Below, in pieces: positions 1 to 8,887 of a stretch of 64,000 bases of DNA. A program made the translations under genes and the position numbers. Under the pieces are notes generated by a model. That model saw only the letters and a program-made list of their open reading frames with translations. It searched no databases and was not told where the DNA came from. Position 1 is the stretch's first letter. The number at the start of each line of letters is the position of its first letter. This DNA is from JBBQXK01 sp038251625 (GTDB lineage Bacteria; Pseudomonadota; Alphaproteobacteria; Rhodobacterales; Rhodobacteraceae), in assembly GCA_038251625.1 (NCBI GenBank), contig JBBSBE010000008.1:1-64000 (forward strand). Reading direction: 5' to 3'.

Positions 1-276
1 CGGAACGCCTGGGGGCCCGCACTGGCACGGGTGGCGGCGTTCGAGCCTGAGTTGATCCTGATCTCCGCAGGTTTCGACGCGCATGAGGATGATCCGTTGG
101 CCGGCCTGAACTGGCAGGCAGAGGATTTCGCCTGGATCACCCGCGCGATCTGCGATCTGGCCGATGCCCATGCAGGGGGGCGGGTGGTCTCGGTGCTTGA
201 GGGGGGCTATGATCTGTCGGCTCTGGCGGCTTCGGCCGCCGCACATGTTGGGGTTCTGGAGGAGCGCGGGCGATGA
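1..276 (+). CDS. Histone deacetylase-like amidohydrolase, C-terminal part (5' end outside window)
   Basis: Frame 1 is open from the first base to the TGA at 274-276, so only the last 91 residues are present. The fragment carries the family signature ISAGFDAHxxDPLA followed by a tail ending in an EGGYD motif, typical of bacterial class II histone deacetylase-like and acetylpolyamine amidohydrolase proteins. These are zinc enzymes that remove acetyl groups from small amines or proteins. The metal-binding and catalytic histidines would lie upstream of the window. The last bases overlap the xseB start codon (ATGA), so the two are probably co-transcribed. Confidence 0.85.
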   Translation, partial: RNAWGPALARVAAFEPELILISAGFDAHEDDPLAGLNWQAEDFAWITRAICDLADAHAGGRVVSVLEGGYDLSALAASAAAHVGVLEERGR

Positions 277-512
277 CCGACAAGCAAGTCAGCGAGATGA
301 GTTTCGAAGAGGCGATGGCCGCGCTCGAGGCCGTGGTAGGCCAATTGGAGCGCGGCGACGTGCCGCTGGAAGCGTCCATCGCGCTTTACGAACGGGGCGC
401 CGCTCTGAAGGCGCATTGTGCCGCCAAGCTGAAAGACGCCGAGGAAAAGGTGGAACTGATCCGCGCACAGGAAGGCCGCGCCGTGGGCACCGTCCCGGCG
501 GAGGGGATGTGA
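273..512 (+). CDS. xseB: Exodeoxyribonuclease VII small subunit
   Basis: The product has 79 residues, the usual size for XseB. It shows the family pattern SFEEAMAALEAVVGQLERGD near the N-terminus and a helical ALYERGAALKAHC region. XseB associates with XseA to form the exonuclease that degrades single-stranded DNA to oligonucleotides in repair. The ATG overlaps the TGA of the upstream gene by four bases and the stop overlaps the GTG of ispA. xseB next to ispA and dxs is a common bacterial arrangement. XseA is not in the window. Confidence 0.93.
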   Translation: MTDKQVSEMSFEEAMAALEAVVGQLERGDVPLEASIALYERGAALKAHCAAKLKDAEEKVELIRAQEGRAVGTVPAEGM

Positions 513-1378
513 CCTTTCCCGATGCCCTTGCGCGGGTGCAGGGCCGGGTTCAGACACGGCTCGATGTGGCCTTGGGTGCGCTGCCGGATGAACCACTGGC
601 CCATGCGATGCGGTATGCAGTCTCGGGTGGCAAGCGGATCCGGGCGTTTCTGGTGATGGAAGGGGCCGCCATGCTGGATATCGCCCCCGACCGCGCGGTG
701 GCGGCGGCGGCATCCATCGAATGTCTGCACGCCTATTCGCTTGTCCACGACGATCTGCCCTGCATGGATGACGATGACCTGCGGCGTGGCCTGCCAACCG
801 TCCATGTGAAATGGGACGAGGCGACGGCGGTGCTGGCGGGCGATGCGCTGCAGACACTGGCGTTCCAGCTTCTGTGCGACCCGGCACTGGGGGATGATGC
901 CGTGCGCCTGCGCCTTGTAGCCACGCTGGCGCTGGCGTCGGGGGCGCAGGGGATGGTTCTCGGTCAGGCGCTCGACATCGCCGCAGAAAGCGCCGCCACG
1001 CCGCTCGATCTGGCGGCGATCACGCGGTTGCAGGCGGGCAAGACAGGCGCGCTGATCTGCTGGGCGGGCGAGGCGGGCGCGGTGATCGCGGGCGCTGATG
1101 CTGCCCCCCTCGGGCGCTACGCCACGGCGCTTGGCCTCGCCTTCCAGATCGCCGACGATATTCTTGACGTGACCGGCGACACAGGCACCACGGGCAAACG
1201 CGTGGGCAAGGATGCGGCGGCGGGAAAGGCCACGTTCGTCTCGCTTCTGGGCCTCGATGGTGCCCGCGCCCGCGCCACCACCCTTGTGGCCGAGGCTGAG
1301 GCCGCACTTGCCCCCTATGGCGAAAAGGCCGCAGGTCTGATAGCCGCCGCGCGCTATGTGATCGCGCGGGATGCCTGA
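509..1378 (+). CDS. ispA: Polyprenyl (farnesyl) diphosphate synthase
   Basis: This is a 289-residue short-chain trans-prenyltransferase that condenses IPP with allylic diphosphates to give FPP or GPP. The first aspartate-rich motif is at residues about 81-90 (DDLPCMDDDD) and the second is QIADDILD. The GGKRIRAFLV segment that binds diphosphate is also present. I chose the GTG at 509 because it overlaps the xseB stop codon and gives the normal family length. An in-frame ORF extends far upstream but is a shadow of xseB. dxs starts 9 bases after the stop, so two isoprenoid steps are in one transcription unit. The exact product chain length cannot be fixed from sequence alone. Confidence 0.93.
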   Translation: MTFPDALARVQGRVQTRLDVALGALPDEPLAHAMRYAVSGGKRIRAFLVMEGAAMLDIAPDRAVAAAASIECLHAYSLVHDDLPCMDDDDLRRGLPTVHVKWDEATAVLAGDALQTLAFQLLCDPALGDDAVRLRLVATLALASGAQGMVLGQALDIAAESAATPLDLAAITRLQAGKTGALICWAGEAGAVIAGADAAPLGRYATALGLAFQIADDILDVTGDTGTTGKRVGKDAAAGKATFVSLLGLDGARARATTLVAEAEAALAPYGEKAAGLIAAARYVIARDA

Positions 1379-1387
1379 GGATCTGCC

Positions 1388-3301
1388 ATGACCGACCGAC
1401 CCAAAACCCCCGTGCTGGACCGCGTGGCCTCGCCCGTTGACATGAAGGCGCTGACCGACCGCGAGTTGCGCACCCTGGCCGACGAGTTGCGCGCCGAAAC
1501 CATCAGCGCCGTTTCCGTCACCGGCGGGCACCTTGGCGCGGGGCTTGGGGTGGTCGAGCTGACCGTGGCATTGCATGCCGTCTTTGACACGCCGCGCGAC
1601 CGGCTGATCTGGGATGTGGGCCACCAGTGCTACCCCCACAAGATTCTGACCGGGCGACGGGGCCGGATCCGGACCTTGCGCGCGGAAGGGGGCCTCTCCG
1701 GCTTCACCAAACGGTCGGAAAGCCCCTACGATCCGTTCGGTGCCGCGCATTCCTCCACCTCCATCAGTGCGGCACTCGGGTTCACCATGGCGCGCGAGCT
1801 TGGTGCCGGGGGTGGCGACGCCATTGCCGTGATCGGCGACGGCGCGATGAGTGCTGGCATGGCATTTGAGGCGATGAACAACGCAGGTCACCTTGGCCGC
1901 CGCCTGTTCGTGATCCTGAACGACAATGAGATGTCGATTGCGCCGCCTGTGGGCGCGCTCTCCTCCTACCTTTCGCGCCTCTACGCCGGTGCGCCCTTTC
2001 AGGAACTGAAAGCGGCGGCCAAGGGGGCTGTCAGCCTTCTGCCCCCGCCGTTCCAGGAAGGCGCGCGGCGCGCAAAGGAAATGCTGAAGGGTATGACGGT
2101 CGGCGGCACATTGTTCGAGGAGTTGGGCTTTTCCTACCTCGGCCCCATCGACGGGCATGACCTTGACCAGCTTTTGCCCGTCCTGCGCACCGCACGGGCG
2201 CGGGCGACGGGCCCGATGCTGATCCACGTGATCACGAAAAAGGGCAAAGGCTACGCCCCGGCAGAAGCCGCGCGCGACAAGGGCCATGCGACGGGCAAGT
2301 TTGACGTGCTGACCGGCGCGCAGGCCAAGGCCACACCGAACGCCCCCGCTTATACCAAGGTTTTCGCGCAATCCCTGATCCGTGAGGCAGAGGCGGATGA
2401 ACGCATCGTGGCCGTGACGGCAGCGATGCCCGACGGGACCGGCCTGAACCTTTTCGCCGAGCGTTTCCCCCGACGTTGCTTTGACGTGGGCATCGCCGAA
2501 CAGCATGCCGTGACCTTCAGTGCGGGCATGGCGGCCGGGGGGCTGAAACCCTTCTGCGCGCTCTATTCCACCTTCCTACAGCGCGGCTACGATCAGGTGG
2601 TGCATGACGTGGCGATCCAGCGCCTGCCCGTCCGCTTTGCCATCGACCGCGCGGGGCTTGTGGGCGCGGACGGCGCCACCCATGCGGGCGCGTTCGACGT
2701 GGCGTTTCTGGCGAACCTTCCCGGTTTCGTGGTGATGGCCGCGGCGGATGAGGCGGAACTGGTGCACATGGTTGCCACCGCCGCCGCGCATGAGGGTGGC
2801 CCCATCGCGTTCCGCTTTCCCCGGGGCGAGGGCGTGGGGGTCGAGATGCCCGCCAAGGGTATCCCGCTGGAGATCGGCAAGGGCCGGATCATCCGCGAAG
2901 GCGCCCGGGTGGCGATCCTGTCCTTCGGCACACGGCTGGCCGAGGTGATGCGGGCGGCCGAGGCGCTGGCCGCGCGCGGCATGGCCCCCACCGTGGCCGA
3001 CGCCCGCTTTGCCAAACCGTTGGATGAAGCGCTGATCCTGCGCCTCGCCCGCGATCATGAGGCGCTGATCACTATCGAAGAGGGCGCCATCGGCGGCTTT
3101 GGCAGCCACGTGGCCCAAACGCTGGCCGAGGCGGGCATCTTCGACAGCGGCCTCAGGTTCCGCTCGATGGTCCTGCCTGATACCTTCATCGACCATGCCA
3201 GCCCCGAAGCGATGTATCACGCCGCAGGGCTTGATGCCGCCCGGATCGAGGCAAAGGTGCTCGAGGTTCTGGGCGTGGCCGTCGTCGGGCGCAGGGCCTG
3301 A
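1388..3301 (+). CDS. dxs: 1-deoxy-D-xylulose-5-phosphate synthase
   Basis: The 637-residue thiamine-diphosphate enzyme condenses pyruvate and glyceraldehyde 3-phosphate, the first step of the MEP isoprenoid pathway. The TPP-binding motif starting GDGAMSAGMAFEAMNNAG is in the N-terminal domain. A transketolase-like pyrimidine-binding domain (GIAEQHAVTFSAGMA) and a C-terminal transketolase domain follow. The length matches DXS from other proteobacteria. The ATG at 1388 is 9 bases downstream of ispA, in the same direction. Large antisense ORFs over this gene are codon-bias shadows. Confidence 0.97.
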   Translation: MTDRPKTPVLDRVASPVDMKALTDRELRTLADELRAETISAVSVTGGHLGAGLGVVELTVALHAVFDTPRDRLIWDVGHQCYPHKILTGRRGRIRTLRAEGGLSGFTKRSESPYDPFGAAHSSTSISAALGFTMARELGAGGGDAIAVIGDGAMSAGMAFEAMNNAGHLGRRLFVILNDNEMSIAPPVGALSSYLSRLYAGAPFQELKAAAKGAVSLLPPPFQEGARRAKEMLKGMTVGGTLFEELGFSYLGPIDGHDLDQLLPVLRTARARATGPMLIHVITKKGKGYAPAEAARDKGHATGKFDVLTGAQAKATPNAPAYTKVFAQSLIREAEADERIVAVTAAMPDGTGLNLFAERFPRRCFDVGIAEQHAVTFSAGMAAGGLKPFCALYSTFLQRGYDQVVHDVAIQRLPVRFAIDRAGLVGADGATHAGAFDVAFLANLPGFVVMAAADEAELVHMVATAAAHEGGPIAFRFPRGEGVGVEMPAKGIPLEIGKGRIIREGARVAILSFGTRLAEVMRAAEALAARGMAPTVADARFAKPLDEALILRLARDHEALITIEEGAIGGFGSHVAQTLAEAGIFDSGLRFRSMVLPDTFIDHASPEAMYHAAGLDAARIEAKVLEVLGVAVVGRRA

Positions 3302-3304
3302 TCC

Positions 3305-4324
3305 ATGCGCCCTGTCGCGGGCCTTGCGCGACGGATCGGAAACCTGCGTGACGATCTGACGGTGCGGGCGGGCTTCCGGCACATCCACGGCCCTGCCGAT
3401 GTGACGCTTGCACCGGATCAGGCCGGGGTGGTCTGCCTGATGAAGGACGCCGCCTGGTTCGCGGGCGATTTTCTGGAGCATCACCTTACCTTGGGCGCCG
3501 CACATGTGGTGGTGGTGGACAACGGCTCATCCGACGCCACGGTGCAGATCGCGCGCGGCTTTCCCCGCGTGACCGTGCTGCAAAACCCCCTGCCCGCGAA
3601 ACGGCACGAGGTGCGCCTGCGCGCCATGGCGGCCCGGCGCGTGCTGCGGGGGGGATGGGTGATGTTTGCGGACGCCGACGAAATGGCCGAGGTGCCGGGC
3701 AGATTGGCGCCGCTTCTGCGTTATGCCCAAGGGCACGGGTTTACCGCCGTTCTGGGCCAGATGCTGGATCTGTTCGCCCCCGGGCCGCAGGGGGCAAGCT
3801 ATGCCGAGGCGCGGGCGGCCTGCACCTGCTACAGTCTTGGTTCGCTGACCCGGCACCCCTATCACGATGCGCATGGGATCGAATTTCACTGGTTCCTGAA
3901 AGACAACGCCTGCCCCGATCCCGGGGTCACGCATCTATCAGGCGGACTGCGCCGCGCGGTCTTTGGCGAAAACCCCTTCCTGTCCAAGCACACGCTGGTG
4001 CGCAATATCGCAGGGGTGCGCCTGATGACCCATCCGCATTGTGCATCGGGCGTGCGGGTGGCCGATGTCACGATCCTTCTGCGGCACTACAAGCTGGCGG
4101 GCGACTGGCGCGCGCGTGACCGGGCAACGGTGGCGGGCAAGGCGTGGGACCATGCCGAAGATGCCCGGCGTCTGGCCGCGCCGGTAGCACCCGTCGCCCC
4201 ACCCGATCCACAAGCGTGGCATGGCCTTCAGGCGCTATACGACGAGGGGTTCCTCTACGCCTCGCCCACTGCCCGCGCGGCGCTCTTCTCGGATGCCAGC
4301 AGCGCGGCCAGCCCTTCGCGATAG
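3305..4324 (+). CDS. Glycosyltransferase family 2-like protein (Glyco_tranf_2_4 type)
   Basis: A 339-residue protein starting 3 bases after dxs. The N-terminal part has MKDAAWFAGDFLEHHLTLGA, then VVVVDNGSSDAT and a FADADEMAEV segment. This is the layout of GT-A proteins of the NEGPYLLEWVAHH class, often found in Rhodobacterales polysaccharide loci. The DADE acids would bind metal and nucleotide-sugar. The acceptor is unknown. The last 70 bases overlap the 3' end of the SDR gene on the opposite strand. Both reading frames look conserved up to their stops, so the convergent overlap seems real. Confidence 0.75.
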   Translation: MRPVAGLARRIGNLRDDLTVRAGFRHIHGPADVTLAPDQAGVVCLMKDAAWFAGDFLEHHLTLGAAHVVVVDNGSSDATVQIARGFPRVTVLQNPLPAKRHEVRLRAMAARRVLRGGWVMFADADEMAEVPGRLAPLLRYAQGHGFTAVLGQMLDLFAPGPQGASYAEARAACTCYSLGSLTRHPYHDAHGIEFHWFLKDNACPDPGVTHLSGGLRRAVFGENPFLSKHTLVRNIAGVRLMTHPHCASGVRVADVTILLRHYKLAGDWRARDRATVAGKAWDHAEDARRLAAPVAPVAPPDPQAWHGLQALYDEGFLYASPTARAALFSDASSAASPSR

Positions 4325-5121
4325 GTGGGATAGGCCAGCGTCACGCCGAGTTCGGCCTTGATCCGGTCATTCCGCACACGCTTTGATTCGGCATAGAAAC
4401 TACGCGCCATGGGCGACATCGCGGCCTCTTCCCACGCCACTTCAGGCGGCAGGGGCAGGCCAAGCAGCGCGGCGGCGTGGCCGATCACATCCTCGGGCGG
4501 GGCAGGATCGTCGTCGCAGACGTTGTAGATCGCGCCGGGGTTCGGCTGCGCGATGGACGCGGCAAGGACGGTGGCAATATCCTCCACATGCGTGCGGCTG
4601 AACACCTGCCCCGGCTTCACGATCCGCCGTGCCGTGCCGTCGCGCACCTTCTCGAACGGCCCCCGCCCGGGGCCATAGATTCCCGCCAACCGGAAGATGT
4701 GCAAGGGCAGGCCCAGCGCCTGCCATTCGCCTTCCGCCCGGACGCGCGCCTGGCCCCGCCGCGTCGAAGGCGTCAGCGGCGTCTCCTCATCCACCCATCC
4801 GCCGGCATGATCGCCATAAACCCCGGTTGTGGAAAGATAGCCCACCCACTGCGGCCCCGCCGCCCGCAAGGCCTCGCCTTCCGCGGCGATCACCGGATCG
4901 CCCGCTTCATCCGGTGCGATGGACGACAGCACATGCGTGGCCTCTGCCAGCAGCGGCGCCAAGGGCGAACCGGGCCAGAGATGCGCCTCAACCCCCTGCC
5001 ACCCAAGATCGGCACGCCGCCCGCGTGTCGTCCCGATCACCCGCCAGCCAAGCGGGATCAGCCGCCGCGCCAGCGCCTGTGCGGTGTAGCCATGGCCAAG
5101 GGAAAGCAGCGTGCCTGTCAT
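4255..5121 (-). CDS. NAD(P)-dependent epimerase/dehydratase-like (atypical SDR, YeeZ type)
   Basis: A 288-residue protein opening with a Rossmann loop (LLSLGHGYTAQALARRL). It has the strand-turn motifs of extended/atypical SDRs: LSSIAPDEAGDP, then YLSTTGVYGDHAGGWVDE. The ATG at 5121 was chosen because the nucleotide-binding loop follows immediately; the open frame continues upstream without similarity. The protein lacks an obvious canonical YxxxK in the expected place, as in YeeZ-like members whose substrates are unknown. It converges on the glycosyltransferase gene with a 70-base overlap. Confidence 0.8.
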   Translation of the reverse strand: MTGTLLSLGHGYTAQALARRLIPLGWRVIGTTRGRRADLGWQGVEAHLWPGSPLAPLLAEATHVLSSIAPDEAGDPVIAAEGEALRAAGPQWVGYLSTTGVYGDHAGGWVDEETPLTPSTRRGQARVRAEGEWQALGLPLHIFRLAGIYGPGRGPFEKVRDGTARRIVKPGQVFSRTHVEDIATVLAASIAQPNPGAIYNVCDDDPAPPEDVIGHAAALLGLPLPPEVAWEEAAMSPMARSFYAESKRVRNDRIKAELGVTLAYPTYREGLAALLASEKSAARAVGEA

Positions 5122-5218
5122 TCTGGCCCGACTATCCCGGGCCACGCGGACGGGCGCAAGCCTTCTTGCCCCGTTTCGCAATCCTTGAAATCCATGCGCC
5201 ACTCTGGCCCAATGGCGC

Positions 5219-5854
5219 ATGGCCACGCCCGACCCCGACCCCGACCCCGATCTCGATGGCGCTTATGCGCTGCAAACGCCCGACGACAACCGGGCCTATT
5301 ACCGTGACTGGGCCGCGCGCTACGACACCGACTTTGCCGCCACGATGCAATATCGCCTGCCCGATCTTGTGGCCGCGGCGCTTGACGGCGCCAACGGCCC
5401 GGTGCTTGACGTGGGCGCGGGCACCGGGCTTCTGGGGCTCGCCTTGGCTGGGCGCGGGGTCCGGCCCATCGACGCGCTGGATCTGTCGCCCGAGATGCTG
5501 GACGTGGCGCGCGCCAAGGGCTGCTACCGCAACCTGATCGTGGCCGACCTGACGGCACCCCTGCCCCCGCTAAACGGCCCCTACCTCGCCGTGGCGAGTT
5601 CGGGCACCTTCACACATGGCCATGTCGGCCCCGAGGCGCTGGATGCGCTGCTGGACGTGGCGGCCCCCGGCGCGCGCTTCGCCTTTTCGGTGAATGCTGG
5701 CGTGTGGGAAGCGCGCGGTTTTGCGGCCGCGCTGGCACGTCTTGCCCCCAGGATCGCGCACCTCGCCGTGGCGGATGAGCCGATCTACCGCGATGCGCCT
5801 GATCCCGCACACGCGGGCGACAGGGCGATGATCGTGACCTTCACCAGGGCCTGA
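5219..5854 (+). CDS. Class I SAM-dependent methyltransferase
   Basis: A 211-residue protein with SAM-binding motif I (VLDVGAGTGLLGLALA) at about residues 63-78, followed by an acidic post-I region (IDALDLSPEMLDVA) and motif IV region (VASSGTFTHGHVGPEAL). The substrate is not evident. The N-terminus contains four consecutive Asp-Pro pairs encoded by a short GACCCC repeat (about 5228-5251), probably a disordered leader. The gene is divergent from the SDR gene, with 97 bases between start codons. Confidence 0.82.
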   Translation: MATPDPDPDPDLDGAYALQTPDDNRAYYRDWAARYDTDFAATMQYRLPDLVAAALDGANGPVLDVGAGTGLLGLALAGRGVRPIDALDLSPEMLDVARAKGCYRNLIVADLTAPLPPLNGPYLAVASSGTFTHGHVGPEALDALLDVAAPGARFAFSVNAGVWEARGFAAALARLAPRIAHLAVADEPIYRDAPDPAHAGDRAMIVTFTRA

Positions 5855-5965
5855 CGTCACGCGCGCGTCATGGCCTGCGTGCCAGATGCCCGGCAACCTT
5901 CGGCCTTGCGGCCCTCGGCCCCGGCATGCGAGATGCCGGATCACCCGGAAAACGGACCCTTTGTC

Positions 5966-7435
5966 ATGACGGACGACCCCCTGACCCCCGACCTGCCCGC
6001 GAGCGAAAGCTTTACCGACGCCATAGCCGCCGTTGCCCGGCTGGAAGAAGTCTACCGGGCCGCAACCACATTCCTGCTGCACCACTTTGCCCGCGCGATC
6101 GAGATGGGGCGCCCCGACCGGCGCATGCGGGCCTTCTATCCCGAAATCCGGCTGGTCGTGGCCAGCTTTGACAAGGCGGATTCGCGCCTGTCCTTCGGCC
6201 ATGTGGCGCATCCCGGCACTTACGCCACAACCGTCACCCGGCCCGATCTCTTTCGCAATTACCTTGTCCAGCAACTCGATCTGCTGATCCGCAACCACAA
6301 CGTCTCGGTCCAGATCGGGCCATCGGCCACGCCGATCCCGCTGCACTTCGCGGTAGCGGGCAATCCGGGCGTGTCAGTGCCACAGGAAGGCGTGCTGAAT
6401 TTCAGTCTGCGCGATGTGTTCGATGTGCCCGATCTTTCGACCACGAACGACGATATCGTGAACGGCCAGCGCCTGACCAACCCCGATGGCTCGCTGCCCT
6501 TGGCGCCTTTCAGCGCGCAGCGGGTGGATTATTCGCTGGCCCGTCTCAGCCACTACACCGCGACCGACGCCGACCACTTCCAGAACCACGTCCTCTTCAC
6601 CAATTACCAGTTCTACGTCGATGAGTTCGAGGCTTACGCCCGCAGCGTTCTGGGTGACGCCGCTTCTGGCTACACAGCCTTCGTGGTGCCGGGCAATCAT
6701 GCGATCACCACCGAAGGGGGCGCGCTGCCCGGTGCGGTGAAGATCCCGCAAATGCCCGCCTATCACCTCAAGCGCGCAGACGGGAACGGAATCACGCTGG
6801 TCAACATCGGCGTGGGGCCGTCGAACGCGAAAACCGCGACCGATCATATCGCCGTCCTGCGCCCGCATGCCTGGCTGATGGTCGGCCACTGCGCGGGCCT
6901 GCGCAATTCGCAGTCTCTTGGCGATTTCGTGCTGGCCCACGCGTATCTGCGCGAAGACCATGTGCTGGACGACGATCTGCCGATCTGGGTGCCGATCCCC
7001 GCGCTGGCCGAAATCCAGATCGCGCTGCAAGAGGCCGTGGCCGATGTGACCAAGCTGGAAGGGTACGAGCTGAAGCGCATCATGCGCACCGGCACCGTCG
7101 CCACCATCGACAACCGCAACTGGGAACTGCGCGATCAGTCGGGCCCCGTTAAGCGGCTTTCGCAATCCCGCGCCATCGCACTGGATATGGAAAGCGCCAC
7201 CATCGCCGCCAACGGGTTCCGTTTCCGGGTGCCATACGGCACGCTTTTGTGCGTGTCCGACAAGCCCTTGCATGGCGAGTTGAAGCTGCCCGGCATGGCC
7301 TCCGATTTCTACCGCACGCAAGTCTCGCGCCACCTGCTGATCGGCGTGCGCGCGATGGAACGGTTGCGCGATATGCCGCTTGATCGCATCCACAGCCGCA
7401 AGTTGCGCAGCTTTGACGAGACCGCCTTCCTGTAA
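5966..7435 (+). CDS. amn: AMP nucleosidase
   Basis: The 489-residue product matches the length of E. coli Amn (484). It hydrolyses AMP to adenine and ribose 5-phosphate and so helps control adenylate levels. The N-terminal domain contains RMRAFYPEIRLVV and the C-terminal nucleoside-phosphorylase-like domain includes FVVPGNHAITTEGG, VGHCAGLRNSQSLGDFVLA and a late SRAIALDMESATIAANG motif. I placed the start at ATG 5966 (MTDDPLT) because the upstream in-frame extension has no family similarity. A GC-rich inverted repeat (CCGGCAT/ATGCCGG, 5921-5939) lies just before the gene without a T-run. Confidence 0.93.
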   Translation: MTDDPLTPDLPASESFTDAIAAVARLEEVYRAATTFLLHHFARAIEMGRPDRRMRAFYPEIRLVVASFDKADSRLSFGHVAHPGTYATTVTRPDLFRNYLVQQLDLLIRNHNVSVQIGPSATPIPLHFAVAGNPGVSVPQEGVLNFSLRDVFDVPDLSTTNDDIVNGQRLTNPDGSLPLAPFSAQRVDYSLARLSHYTATDADHFQNHVLFTNYQFYVDEFEAYARSVLGDAASGYTAFVVPGNHAITTEGGALPGAVKIPQMPAYHLKRADGNGITLVNIGVGPSNAKTATDHIAVLRPHAWLMVGHCAGLRNSQSLGDFVLAHAYLREDHVLDDDLPIWVPIPALAEIQIALQEAVADVTKLEGYELKRIMRTGTVATIDNRNWELRDQSGPVKRLSQSRAIALDMESATIAANGFRFRVPYGTLLCVSDKPLHGELKLPGMASDFYRTQVSRHLLIGVRAMERLRDMPLDRIHSRKLRSFDETAFL

Positions 7436-7572
7436 CTTGGCGGAAATCTGTGGACGACGGGGCAGTTTTGGCTTGATCCGGCGCCATAAAACCAGTTTAG
7501 CAAGGAAATTCGCCCTAAAGGGGGCGGTCCGGCGAAGTCGGACCTGGGGGACAGTGACAGGAGAGAGACGGA

Positions 7573-7863
7573 ATGACGATGAAGCCGATGACGAAGACGC
7601 AGCTCGTGGCCGAAGTGGCAGCCGCCATGGGGGCCGACAAGAAAACCGCCGGTGCCGCGCTTGACGCGATGACCGCCGTGGTGACCAAGGCCGTGGCCGA
7701 TGGCGGTGCCGTCACGCTGCCGGGCCTTGGCAAGGTCGCTTGCCGCGCCCGCCCCGAGCGTCAGGTGCGCAACCCCGCCACCGGCGAGACGATGACCAAA
7801 GCCGCCGACAAGCAGGTGAAGTTCACCATCGCCAAGGCGCTGAAGGACAGCGTGAACGGCTGA
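7573..7863 (+). CDS. HU-family DNA-binding protein, diverged alphaproteobacterial type
   Basis: A 96-residue basic protein with the HU/IHF fold order: an N-terminal helical dimerisation part (TKTQLVAEVAAAMG, KKTAGAALDAMTAVV) and a beta-arm containing RNPATGE. The usual GFGxF turn is replaced by LPGLGKVAC, and the arm is ERQVRNPATGET, so DNA contacts may differ from canonical HU. The start is supported by a GGAGAGAG-type ribosome-binding site just upstream; ATG 7573 or the nearby in-frame ATGs are possible. It is a single gene followed by a strong terminator. Confidence 0.88.
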   Translation: MTMKPMTKTQLVAEVAAAMGADKKTAGAALDAMTAVVTKAVADGGAVTLPGLGKVACRARPERQVRNPATGETMTKAADKQVKFTIAKALKDSVNG

Positions 7864-7884
7864 TCTGCCGCAGTTCATGCACCA

Positions 7885-7913
7885 AAAGGGCCGTCCGATG
7901 TGGGCGGCCCTTT
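7885..7913 (+). terminator. Rho-independent terminator after the HU gene
   Basis: AAAGGGCCG and CGGCCCTTT form a perfect 9-base-pair stem around an 11-base loop, beginning 22 bases after the HU stop codon and followed by cgttt. The stem flanks with A and T runs, so it could work in both directions. It separates the HU gene from the downstream transporter. Confidence 0.8.
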
Positions 7914-7945
7914 CGTTTGCGCAGGCCCCGCACGAGGAGAGTTTG

Positions 7946-8827
7946 ATGGACCTGCGCGCGCTACTGATGGGCCTTGCCTTCGCGCTGATGTGGTCTTCGG
8001 CCTTTACCTCGGCACGGATGATCGTGGCCGATGCTCCGCCCGTTGCGGCGCTTGCGCTGCGGTTCCTGATCTCGGGGCTGATCGGCATCGGGATCGCGCT
8101 GATCCTTGGCCAGACCGCACGGCTTGGCCGGGCGCAATGGCGGGCGACGGTGATCTTCGGAATCTGCCAGAACGCGCTTTACCTTGGCTTCTATTTCGTC
8201 GCCATGCAGCGGATCGAGGCGGGGCTGGCCTCGATCACCGCATCGACCATGCCGCTGATCGTGGCGCTGGCAGGGTGGCTGATCTTTCGGGAAAAGCTGC
8301 GCCCCCTGGCCATCGGCGGGCTTCTGGCAGGGTTCGGGGGCGTTGTCGTCATCATGGCGGGGCACGTGGGGGGCGGGGTCGATGTGCCGGGCCTTGTCCT
8401 GTGCTTTCTGGGTGTGCTGGCGCTGGCCTTTGCCACGCTGACGCTGCGAGGGGCGGCAGCGGGCGGCGGCAACCTGATGATGGTTGTGGGGTTTCAGATG
8501 CTGGTGGGCGCCACCGTTCTGGCCCTCTGGGCCGCCATCGCGGAATGGCCACAAGGCATCCACGTCAACTGGACCCCGCGCCTCTTTGCCGCCTTCACCT
8601 ACACAACGCTGGTGCCGGGCCTGATGGGCACGTGGGTGTGGTTCCTGCTTGTGGGCCGGATCGGGGCGGTGCGCGCTGCGACGTTCCACTTCCTAAACCC
8701 CTTCTTCGGGGTGCTGACGGCGGCGGTGTTGCTGGGTGAGAAGCTGGGGCCATGGGATGTGCTTGGCGTCGCGATCGTGGCGGCAGGCATTCTGGCGGTG
8801 CAGATCAGCCGCGCAAAGACCGCCTGA
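7946..8827 (+). CDS. DMT-superfamily (EamA) transporter
   Basis: A 293-residue, very hydrophobic protein with about ten transmembrane segments arranged as two EamA repeats. The first opens with MGLAFALMWSSAFTSARMI and the second with GNLMMVVGFQML. Members export or import small metabolites in the inner membrane; the substrate is not predictable. I chose ATG 7946 because GAGGAGA lies 6-12 bases upstream and the N-terminus then starts directly with helix 1; the in-frame extension upstream overlaps the HU terminator. Confidence 0.88.
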   Translation: MDLRALLMGLAFALMWSSAFTSARMIVADAPPVAALALRFLISGLIGIGIALILGQTARLGRAQWRATVIFGICQNALYLGFYFVAMQRIEAGLASITASTMPLIVALAGWLIFREKLRPLAIGGLLAGFGGVVVIMAGHVGGGVDVPGLVLCFLGVLALAFATLTLRGAAAGGGNLMMVVGFQMLVGATVLALWAAIAEWPQGIHVNWTPRLFAAFTYTTLVPGLMGTWVWFLLVGRIGAVRAATFHFLNPFFGVLTAAVLLGEKLGPWDVLGVAIVAAGILAVQISRAKTA

Positions 8828-8887
8828 AACAATCGTTCACGCAGGCTTTGCATGACCGTGACCGGTGCCCGAGGCTATGGCTCGCGC

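Noticed and set aside
386..2506. Very long antisense ORF (over 700 codons) opposite xseB, ispA and dxs
   Set aside because: It is a codon-bias shadow in GC-rich DNA; its protein is low-complexity with no domain and runs through three certain genes.
5228..5251. GACCCC repeat at the methyltransferase N-terminus as a genuine microsatellite
   Set aside because: Only four imperfect units, within coding sequence; too short to claim variable repeat behaviour.
5921..5939. Inverted repeat CCGGCAT/ATGCCGG before amn as a terminator
   Set aside because: No T-run follows on either strand; it could be structural but cannot be called a terminator.
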